Assembly (NCBI GenBank): GCA_030849805.1
Contig: JASANZ010002013.1
Coordinates: 1 to 33,056 of the forward strand
Direction: 5' to 3'
From: Sergeia podlipaevii
Lineage: Eukaryota; Euglenozoa; Kinetoplastea; Trypanosomatida; Trypanosomatidae
DNA: 33,056 nt
The position numbers and the translations under genes are program-made. The notes under the pieces are model-generated. The model made no database searches. It was not told the DNA's origin and saw only the letters and a list, made by a program, of their open reading frames with translations. Of the stretch, positions 25,687 through 33,056 are shown piece by piece (within the stretch, counting starts at the first letter, position 1; every line of letters starts with the position of its first letter).

Positions 25687-27366
25687 ATGACTTCTTTTCT
25701 GCGCAACGTGAAGAACTACAACAGGAAGCCGCCAGACCATTGGTTTGGCTACTTCGTTGCAGTTTCTGGCCTGCTTATGCAGATGATGACGTACGGCATC
25801 GATAACAGTTTTTCCATCTTTTCCTCGAGCATGCAGAACGACCCAACCCTCGGCTACCCGTCTGCAACTGCCGTCAGTTTTGGCAACTCAGTTTCTCTCG
25901 GCCTTTCCCCCGTTTTCGGCGTTTTCACCGGATTTATTGCCGACTACGTGCCTCCACGTTACCTCATGCTCGCCTCCACCGTGTTGCTCTTTGCTGGCTT
26001 GTGGCTGTGTTCCTCCTTTGCGCACAGCACCATCGCCGTCACGTTTTCTTATTGCCTTCTCGCCTCCATTTCGTCCGCGTTGATGCTCGCGCCTGGCGCG
26101 GCGGCAACAGGCTCGTGGTTTCGCAAGCGCCTTGGCCTTGCTGAGGGCATTAACTTCGCCGGTGGTGGCGTCGGAAGTGCGTTTATCCCCGCTATCCTCG
26201 GCCACTGGGCGGATATGTATGGGTGGCGCAAGACGTTTCGCCTCATGTCCGCATTCTGCGCGATTGGTTTGGTCGGTGCGATATTTTCGTGCAGACGTCA
26301 GATGGAAGAGGGGGAGCGTTATACGGCTCCAGGCCAAGACTCAAGCGCAGCACACGATGACAACGGCGAGACTGGAGACGGCAATCACAATGGGCATCTA
26401 GATGGTGGTGCTGAGCGCCGCGAGCCACATGGTGACGCGCTTTATGATGATGTCGCAGCGATGGACGTTGTCTCGCCAACAGAGCAGAAGCGGCAGCAGC
26501 AGCAGAAGCAGATGGATAAGGCAGATGCGGCGGTGGCGGATAACAACAACAACAGCAGCAGCAGCAACGATGGCAATGAAGTTCCCATGCTACCGCCTAC
26601 AGCTCATGAAGAACTCATGGAGGCTCTACACACGCGCCGTCTCAACTTCTTCGAGATTCTCCGCGTGTGCATCACTATTGAGTTTCTCGCCAATTTCTTT
26701 GCCTTTCTCATCTATGGCTGGGCATTCTACGGCCTCATTTATGTTGCAGTTCCCTTGGTGTCCTCCATGGGAAAGGCTGGAACGGTGTATGAGCACGAAA
26801 TTCCGATTTCCACTGGCAAGGCCTCTACAGTGTTCACATTCTGGGGTGTTTTTCAGATCATCGGTTCTATCGCCGTTGGCGCTATGGCATCCTTCACGGC
26901 TGATGCATTCGCATACTGCTGCTGTGCTTGCCTGGGCGGTTTTGCAACTGCCGCCCTCGTTTTTTGCCGTTCGTACGCCGCCTTTTGTGCGTGCTTGAGC
27001 ATTGTGGGTTTCTGCACCGCCGGTATCTTCGCAATTATGCCTGCTCTCATCGCCCGCTTCTTGTATGGACCCAATCTGGGATTGTTCATGGGTTGCGTGT
27101 TTGTGGCTGGCTGCGTCGGGGGCTTTTCAGCTCCGCCAATGCAAGCGCAACTCCAAACGCGAAACAATGGCAACTACACGTACGGTTGCCTCGTGATCAG
27201 CTGCTGCATGACTGCGCCAGGGATGATCTGCTATCTCTTTCTCTGGCCAAACAAGCGCAATACCCTTTCGCGTGCACTGCACGCCAGGCGTGAGCGTGCA
27301 CTCGCGGAGAAGAAGGCTGCTGCAATGATGATCGCTGATCACGAGCAGGCATACGCTTCCGTGTAA
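25687..27366 (+). CDS. Major facilitator superfamily transporter, monocarboxylate-transporter (SLC16)-like (559 aa)
   Basis: Seen: about twelve hydrophobic segments in two groups of six, separated by a long hydrophilic loop (about residues 201-320) rich in Asp, Gln, Asn and Ser. The N-terminal half carries SWFRKRLGLAEGINFAGGGVG (about 143-163), which closely matches the SLC16/MCT signature around TM5 (W/YFxKRRxLAxGxAxAGxxxG). The N-terminus (PPDHWFGYFVAVSGLLMQMMTYGIDNSFSIF) also has the MCT-like first segment. The C-terminus is a short charged tail. Known: MCT-type carriers move monocarboxylates such as pyruvate or lactate with protons. The substrate here is not determined, and similar MFS branches (nodulin-like) are possible. 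The frame is open 72 codons upstream from a TTG, but that part contains the acceptor and a basic leader, so ATG 25687 is used. (CAG)n- and (AAC)n-like repeats code the loop's Gln, Asn and Ser runs. Confidence 0.85.
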   Translation: MTSFLRNVKNYNRKPPDHWFGYFVAVSGLLMQMMTYGIDNSFSIFSSSMQNDPTLGYPSATAVSFGNSVSLGLSPVFGVFTGFIADYVPPRYLMLASTVLLFAGLWLCSSFAHSTIAVTFSYCLLASISSALMLAPGAAATGSWFRKRLGLAEGINFAGGGVGSAFIPAILGHWADMYGWRKTFRLMSAFCAIGLVGAIFSCRRQMEEGERYTAPGQDSSAAHDDNGETGDGNHNGHLDGGAERREPHGDALYDDVAAMDVVSPTEQKRQQQQKQMDKADAAVADNNNNSSSSNDGNEVPMLPPTAHEELMEALHTRRLNFFEILRVCITIEFLANFFAFLIYGWAFYGLIYVAVPLVSSMGKAGTVYEHEIPISTGKASTVFTFWGVFQIIGSIAVGAMASFTADAFAYCCCACLGGFATAALVFCRSYAAFCACLSIVGFCTAGIFAIMPALIARFLYGPNLGLFMGCVFVAGCVGGFSAPPMQAQLQTRNNGNYTYGCLVISCCMTAPGMICYLFLWPNKRNTLSRALHARRERALAEKKAAAMMIADHEQAYASV

Positions 27367-28556
27367 TTGGAATTGTTATATAGGAGAAATAAGGAATGTG
27401 AATAACCCCACAGTGAAGAAAAAAAGAAACTATTTTACAGGAGGGCATGATCTCTCCCTCGCTTTTTTTTTTCTTTTTCGGGGTTTCCCTCCATTTTTTT
27501 GTTCTTTTCTTTCATCTTTCAATGTGTGTGTGTGTGTGTGTATGCGGTACTCGTAAATTGATGCCGTCAGTTACATGTTCTTCCCTCCGCTATTTTTTTT
27601 CCCTCTTCCCTTCCCATTTCTTTTTTCGTTCTTTTCTATGAAAAGCGTCATTGATTTTCTGCTCTGTTCTCACCGAAGCGCAGAATTTGGGAAGCAAAGA
27701 GAGAGAGAGGGAGAGAAAAAGAGAGAAGGAAAAAAGAACGAAAGAGAGAGCGTGCGTGTGCATGTGTGGATGAGTGAGTTTAGGGTGTAGAAACTGATGC
27801 ATTTTTTTTTTCTCCTTCCTTCTTCTCTAAAAAGGGGGTCTGTGCAACGACTGCTAACGTCCTATGTGCTTTCTTTTTTTCTTTCTTTTTCTTTCTTTCT
27901 TTTCGATTTTTCCCTTTTTCTTTGTCCTTCACGCAAAATTGCCCCTGAGCAAACTTCAGGAGCGTAAAGGAGGACGGGGGGGAGGGGAAGGGGAAGGGAG
28001 AGGTGAAACGAAGGATGAGGGAGAGCACGTTAGCGCAAAAATGTCGTTGTCTTTATTATTATTATTTTAAAAATTGTATCATTTTCTTTTTCTTTTTCAC
28101 TTGAAGAAAGGGAATATGGTTTATATACATATAATAATAAAAAAAGGGGGGTTTTGCAGGTCATATCAACAGACACATCTTCAGCAAAATGAAGAAAAAA
28201 AAAAAATTGTGCCGCAAAAGCGTGACTTGGCTCTGCAAAGTCCACATAAACCCACACGTGCATCTTCATCACAATCCTCTGTTTGGGACTGTGATGAAAG
28301 GAAAAAGAATGAAAGAGAGAAAAAAAAGGGAAAATAGTAATAATAATAATCAAGAGAGGTTATCTTTCTCTTTGTGCGAGATTGGATGATCAACACAACG
28401 CGTTCACGCCCTTTTTTTTTCTTGTTGTTGTTGTTGTTCCTTAAAGCGCATCTGACATTTCTGCTCACTTTGCACAGCCATTATTTATTTATTTTCTATT
28501 ATTATTATTATTATTATTACTATTATTTTGGTTGTTATTGTCGCCATCATCACATG

Positions 28557-28589
<33 letters not shown>

Positions 28590-30830
28590 GTTTCTTTCGT
28601 TTTTCTTCCTCCCCCCCCCACCCCCGTGTCTTGTATGGATGTGTTTGTATGTGCCTTCTCTTTCTTCCTCTTGGATTCCCTTTATTTAATATGCAAGTGC
28701 CTTGCCATGGCGCAGTGAAAGGATATGTGGAGGAAGAATCGCAAGCACGCGACAGCGCACGCATTTTTATTTTTTTTATGTTTTATAGAAGGAAAAAAAA
28801 GACTTCACAAAGAAAGAGGAAGAGAGAGAGAAGAAAAAGAGAATAACTACCGATGTGGTTTTGTTGTTCTTGTTGTTGTTTTGTTTTTCTCTTTCTTTCT
28901 TACTTTCTGTAGGTTTCAAACAAAATCATCTGTGAGAATCAATATCAAGCGTTGGCAAAAGAAGAAAACAAAAGTGGGAGAAGTATACTTTGCCCCCCCC
29001 CTTTTCCTCCATGCATTTCTTGATATTGACCATTATTATGGTATACATTCTTTCTTCCGTGCTCTTTCTTTCTCTCTCGCTCCCCCGCTTCTGGCAAATA
29101 GAAGTGAAAGGGTAGAGAGAGAGAGAGAGAGAGAGACGGTAAGTCTGAAGAGGAGGAGCAAAAATACAAAACAACAACAACAGAGAAAGGAAGAAAAGGA
29201 AATGGGGAAACAGAAATGTATGGTACGCACTTTTTCCTATGAAGAGAAAGAGAGAAGGCTTTGAAGTCATGATATTTCTCTTTTCTTCTTCTTCTTCTTC
29301 TTTAGTCTTTATGTTTATATATGTGTGCATGCGAGCACTTTTTTTTTTCCCCCTCCAGCGATAGAAAAGCCAGGAGAGGATGGGCTCTTGAAAGTCGGAG
29401 TATTTGACACACAAACACACACAGGCACAAGTGCGCGCACGATGATACATATATACAACACGCAGGGATTTTATTTTTATATAATATTTGCTTTACTAAT
29501 ATATATATAATTCACTCGACCTGCATGTAAATTACTTGTAGGGGATATATATGAAATGAGTCAGTTTGTTATTACTACTTTTTTTTCTTTTTCATTATAT
29601 TTATTTTATCTTGTGGGTAGTCACCCACACTACTACTACTACTTTAATAGTAAGGAAAGAGGAGAAACACGTTATTATTATTATTATTATTGTTATTGTT
29701 ATTGTTATATGCACGCACATATGGTTTCTTTGTGGCTTATCCATCCAAGTATCGCTCTCTTTCCTCTTCGTGGAAAAAGATGAATAAGAACGTGCGAAAG
29801 GGAAAAGACAAAGGAGAAAGTGAAAGTGATGGCAAAGAAAAGTTAATGTGCCTTATGATTCTTCTTTTTCTTATATATGGAAAAGCTCAAGAGCAGCCAC
29901 ACCCTCGAAAAGTTTTTTTTAAAAAAATGGGAAAAATATATGGATATTTTTGATGAGCGAGTGGGCAACACAAGTAACGACAATAGGAATTAAGAAGCGG
30001 CAGCAATCAAGAGGTAAGATGCATTCCATCTTTTCATTTTTTTTTTTCCACTTGTGTTATCGGCTCTTCCCTCACTGTTCGAAAATATATATACGTAAAG
30101 AAGGGAGGGAATTGGTCTATTTAAAAAAAAAAAAAATTGAGCATTTTATAAAGTAAAAGGCAATGAATACTTTCAATGGAGCATATGGAGTACACAGGCA
30201 CCCGCTTGTTGGTGTCCCGCTTCGCTTAGAAGGAGGAAGAGGGACGACATGATGTACGAGCATGCTCCTGGCCTCTTTTTTTTTTCTCTCTCTCTCTATA
30301 TATATTTTTTTCTGAAATGAAAAGAAAAAGTGCGATGACTTGCAAATCGAGAAAGAAAAAAGAGAAAAGAGTAAAGCGTATGAAAACGGGAAAGAATATT
30401 AGGATTCATATCACGTACGTACTCTCCCATTGCACTGAAGCGAGGAGGTGCACAAGTGGACGTCGCGGTGGATGTGTATCTTTTTTTCTTCTTCTTTCAC
30501 TAAATCAAACTCGGTATTTATATTGGGCAAAGCTTTTATTTTTTTTATTATTTTATTCTTTTATCGTTTTTCCTTTTTTTTAAAAAAAAAAAGAAAGAAG
30601 CAAGAGTACTACCATGTACTTCTCTGTTCATGCTCATATATGAGACACGAGTGGGGTCATTACAACTTAAAGGGCAGGCGATGAAAGAGAAAAAAAGGAA
30701 AAAGGAGGGGGGCTTACATCGGTACGACTCCCCTCCTCCCCCCCCCTCAGCATGCCTTTTTGTGTGTGTATTTGTGGAAATAGTTAGTGATATCACTGAT
30801 CATTCATGTCTACCTTTTTACTCTACAAAC
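27367..30830. other. 3.5-kb gene-free spacer with alternating polypyrimidine and polypurine blocks
   Basis: No coding region is supported on either strand; the longest frames are Lys/Arg/Glu-rich or Phe/Leu-rich readings of tracts. Polypurine (GA-rich) blocks lie near 27690-27750, 28795-28845, 29100-29215 and 30320-30375. They alternate with C/T tracts that look like splice acceptors (27580-27640, 27865-27925, 28600-28680, 29278-29303). Also present are (TG)n about 27523-27541, (TTA)n about 28497-28519, (TA)n 28558-28588, (ATT)n about 29672-29690, and T-run/A-run junctions at 29913-29927 and 30574-30592. A more complex patch lies at about 30160-30270. Confidence 0.7.
28558..28588. repeat. (TA)n microsatellite
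   Basis: About 15 TA units, directly after a (TTA)n run (about 28497-28519). Confidence 0.9.
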
Positions 30831-30831
30831 T

Positions 30832-30905
30832 TTCCCCCCCCCCTCCATCTTTTTGTTCTTTTATTTAATATACGCATATCTTAAATTTGATTTTATTGAT
30901 TGCAG
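30832..30905 (+). promoter_or_regulatory. Predicted spliced-leader acceptor for the ATP synthase subunit g-like gene
   Basis: A C/T tract (30832-30867, including a C-run) is followed by the first AG at 30904-30905 (ATTGCAG). The leader is 25 nt. Confidence 0.65.
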
Positions 30906-30930
30906 TCATAAACACATAAAAAGTTAGATC

Positions 30931-31425
30931 ATGAGCAAGCTCTTTCAATCCTTGGCGAAGCCCATCACAGTCCCTGTAGCTATGTGCACGCGCTCCGTAG
31001 CTCAGATGGATGAGCCCCTCAAGCGTCATATTGACGAGTACGCAGCTCGCGGCGAGGACATCTGCGCCGCTGTGTGGCGCGAGTATTATGATACTCAGGT
31101 CCGCCTGCTTCCCTACCGCTGGCACAAACTTGTGGACGAATGCCGCTACATCAGCTCTGGTGAGATGGCCTTGGCGACGATTAGGTGGCAAGATCTGTTA
31201 TTCTTTGCTCGTTTCTTGACCAAGTGCCTTTTCCTGTTTATCGTGTTCGTCATGATTGGTCGCCGCTCTATCTTTCCTTCCTTAGAGCCCACCTCTGTTT
31301 TTGTAGAGGAGGTAGTGAGAAACTGGCAGCCGAACCACATTAATCAGCTAACGAAGCCGACTGGGGAGTTCATTACAGTAATGAAGGAAGAAAAACTATA
31401 TGAGGAAGCGCCGTTATATCGATAG
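30931..31425 (+). CDS. Probable mitochondrial F1FO-ATP synthase subunit g (164 aa)
   Basis: Seen: a short protein with a basic N-terminus, one clear membrane segment (about residues 89-109, FLFIVFVMIG) followed by GRRSIFP, and a soluble C-terminal tail. The pattern resembles subunit g of other eukaryotes: a WREYYDTQVRLLP stretch before the middle (compare WxYYxxxxLxP), then a GEM..RWQ helix, then a membrane helix ending IGRR. Identity is weak, so this is a family-level inference. Subunit g sits at the dimer interface of the FO sector and helps shape cristae. The tail after the membrane segment (about 120-164) is longer than in mammals, where the protein ends soon after the helix. The next gene, 1.4 kb away, encodes F1 subunit alpha, which is consistent but not proof. 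It could instead be another small inner-membrane protein. The start is the first ATG after the acceptor. Confidence 0.55.
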   Translation: MSKLFQSLAKPITVPVAMCTRSVAQMDEPLKRHIDEYAARGEDICAAVWREYYDTQVRLLPYRWHKLVDECRYISSGEMALATIRWQDLLFFARFLTKCLFLFIVFVMIGRRSIFPSLEPTSVFVEEVVRNWQPNHINQLTKPTGEFITVMKEEKLYEEAPLYR

Positions 31426-32668
31426 GAGTAGGAACTTCTTCTCTTGTGTTCCCCCTCCCCCCTCATCTTTTTTCTTTCATCGGTCTCTATCTATCTAGAG
31501 TTCCAAGTAGTTTTTCTTTAGCGATTTCTTCAACTCATGAAAGAGAAGAGCCAAGAGAACGGAGTGGAGAAGAAGAAGAAGGGGGAGAAGCAAGAGAGGA
31601 ATGTATATTACATATCTGTTCTAATATTCAAGGGGGGTGCGTGATGAGATCTAGGTAGGATGTGTCTTTCAGAAAGTGGGTGGTGACGACAAATTAAAAC
31701 ACAACAGAAAAGCAGAAAAACAAGACTTGCATGACGCGCAGCAACAAGAGGGAGAAGGTCTCATGACTGTGCCACAGCCGTTGATTTATATTTCTGTCCA
31801 GAGGAAGAGAGAAAGAGAGAGAGAGCGCGAGAAAGACCATGCATGTGTGTGTGTGTCCCTTTTCTGTTTCATAGCTTTGAAGCCTCTTTTTCTTCAATAT
31901 GATTTATTGTGTTGTGTTTTTTTTGTTGTTTCATCAACTTTCAAAAAAAAAAAAAAAAAGTAGTAGTATGTGATGCGTTGCGACAATATATATATATATG
32001 TATATAATTGCATCCAGTATCAATGCTGATGGAAAGAGAGTGTCAGTGTGTGTGTGTTACATCTGTGCTTTGCTCTGTTTATTTTCTTCTTTTTCTCCTT
32101 TTTTTTTCTTTGACTTTTTACCTCACCCATTGTCATCACTACTATGCTTTCAATATCTCTGTCATCGGCAATGTTGGAATGCAATTCTCACATGTGAGGA
32201 ACAATGCATGACTCTTTTATCTATAACAGCCGTGTTACATACACGTTTTGAAAACAATAGCAGAGGGATTGAGAGACATAGAGAAAGAGGAAAGCGCGCA
32301 GAAAACGACAATAGTACACCGTTTCATCAGATCGTCTTAGTAGCTGAACGACCAATCCACAACAACAACAACAACAACAACAACAGCAAAGAATAGACGA
32401 TAAAACATGTTGGTTCCACTTTATCTGCCTTTTTGAATATAAAAAGCAAATCCATCATGGGTGAGTCGGATCCACTCACAAACAGAGCGTAAACAGAGAA
32501 CACGAGATATCACTTCGTTTCTTCATGTCAGCAAGCGATCGATACCGACAAACAAAAAATAGAAGATATCTACTGATAAACGTATTATCGGCCTACTTTA
32601 TATCTCTTCTCTTTGACATACTAATAGTAACCACTACTTATCATTTTCCCATCAATACACTCACTTCC
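31426..32668. other. 1.2-kb spacer before the F1 alpha gene
   Basis: No gene is supported. It holds GA-rich blocks (about 31540-31600, 31800-31835), an A17 run (about 31943-31959), (TA)n about 31988-32000, C/T tracts (about 32080-32112) and an (AAC)n run (32359-32384). The longest frame (31998-32396) is Cys/Phe-rich and ends in an Asn run from the repeat; it is not credible. Confidence 0.7.
32359..32384. repeat. (AAC)n microsatellite
   Basis: About eight AAC/ACA units; the GTT complement is the commoner orientation elsewhere on this strand. Confidence 0.9.
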
Positions 32669-32787
32669 ATCTTGCATTTTTAATTTTCTCTCCCCATCCC
32701 ATCCCCCCCCAATAAAACTTCTGTTTCACATACACGATCCACTTCGGTTGCTATCGTATCAAAAACAAATAAACACAATATATACAG
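32669..32787 (+). promoter_or_regulatory. Predicted spliced-leader acceptor for F1 alpha
   Basis: A C/T-rich stretch (32667-32711, ending in a C-run) is followed by the first AG at 32786-32787 (TATACAG). The leader would be 42 nt. A closer AG (32826-32827, TCTTCAG) would leave only 2 nt and is a weaker candidate. Confidence 0.5.
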
Positions 32788-32829
32788 TAGTAGTAGTAGT
32801 ATATTAATTAACGAATCCGCTCTTCAGCA

Positions 32830-33056
32830 ATGCTGCGCGCTGTATCGAAGCTCACGGCCGGCCCCGCCCTCGCTCGCTTGGCGTCCACCGCCGCGGCCGC
32901 TGGCGCTGGTGCCGCCGCTGCCAAAGCCCCCGCCGCTGGCGCTGGCAACCAGAAGTCCTTCTTCAAGGCGACCGAGATGATTGGCTACGTGCACTCCATC
33001 GATGGTACCATTGCCACCCTCATCCCCGCCCCCGGCAACCCCGGCGTCGCGTACAA
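32830..33056 (+). CDS. Mitochondrial F1-ATP synthase subunit alpha, N-terminal part (75 codons, cut by window end)
   Basis: Translating from ATG 32830 gives an Ala/Gly-rich basic presequence (MLRAVSKLTAGPALARLAST...), then KSFFKATEMIGYVHSIDGTIATLIPAP, which is the conserved start of trypanosomatid F1 alpha. The frame stays open to the window edge, so the nucleotide-binding region is off the right side. Known role: alpha forms the catalytic hexamer with beta. In trypanosomatids alpha is cleaved into two pieces after import, a site not visible here. Codons are almost all C- or G-ended, as expected for a highly expressed gene. It is directly downstream of the subunit g-like gene. The presequence has a run of Ala/Gly repeats that looks expanded. 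Confidence 0.92.
   Translation, partial: MLRAVSKLTAGPALARLASTAAAAGAGAAAAKAPAAGAGNQKSFFKATEMIGYVHSIDGTIATLIPAPGNPGVAY

Noticed and set aside
28725..29450. Frames of 174-179 codons on both strands in the 3.6-kb gap
   Set aside because: Composition reflects GA- and CT-rich tracts; no conserved motif and both strands are open over the same region.
31998..32396. 132-codon frame before F1 alpha
   Set aside because: Cys/Phe-rich repeat reading ending in an Asn run from the AAC microsatellite; no recognisable domain.
1..33056. CRISPR array, transposon, retroposon, rRNA or tRNA
   Set aside because: No repeat-spacer pattern, transposase or reverse transcriptase ORF, target-site duplication, rRNA block or complete tRNA structure was seen on either strand.

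Overview
The window is a stretch of trypanosomatid (kinetoplastid) nuclear DNA. Eleven protein genes, ten complete and one cut by the right edge, all lie on the + strand. No cis-introns are needed. The genes are separated by AT-rich spacers full of microsatellites. Each start codon is the first ATG after a polypyrimidine tract (or GTT-repeat tract) followed by AG, the signature of spliced-leader trans-splicing of a polycistronic transcript. Several proteins are kinetoplastid in flavour: the F1-ATP synthase alpha N-terminus, a SKP1-like protein and a metallophosphatase. The species cannot be fixed from the sequence. The long, simple-repeat-rich spacers suggest a lineage other than the well-studied Leishmania or Trypanosoma.

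Layout: 1-1067 leader and spacer; 1068-3488 MORN-repeat/STE11-type kinase fusion; 6119-9808 condensin ATPase SMC2; 10634-13099 APC/C subunit CDC27 (APC3); 13823-14155 Tctex1-type dynein light chain; 15286-17631 calcineurin-like metallophosphatase; 18245-20929 large unrecognised protein, possibly helical-repeat; 21643-22215 SKP1-like protein; 22908-24761 nucleolar GTPase NOG2; 25687-27366 MCT/SLC16-like MFS transporter; 30931-31425 probable mitochondrial ATP synthase subunit g; 32830-33056 start of F1-ATP synthase alpha. Gene-free gaps of about 2.6 kb (3489-6118), 3.6 kb (27367-30930) and 1.4 kb (31426-32829) contain almost only simple repeats and alternating polypyrimidine and polypurine blocks.

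The genes do not form a pathway operon; trypanosomatid clusters seldom do. Two loose themes are visible: mitosis and cell cycle (SMC2, CDC27, SKP1-like, perhaps the kinase), and the FO/F1 ATP synthase pair at the right end. Expression is expected to be controlled after transcription, through trans-splice site choice and 3' UTR elements.

The signals I rate most worth a second look are a 12-bp perfect inverted repeat in the presumed 3' UTR of the SKP1-like gene (22310-22371), a 120-bp island of 88% G+C in an otherwise AT-rich spacer (21121-21240), the MORN-kinase fusion, recurrent T-run/A-run junctions (one abutting a start codon), and the very short SMC2 leader. No mobile element, CRISPR array, tRNA or rRNA was found.
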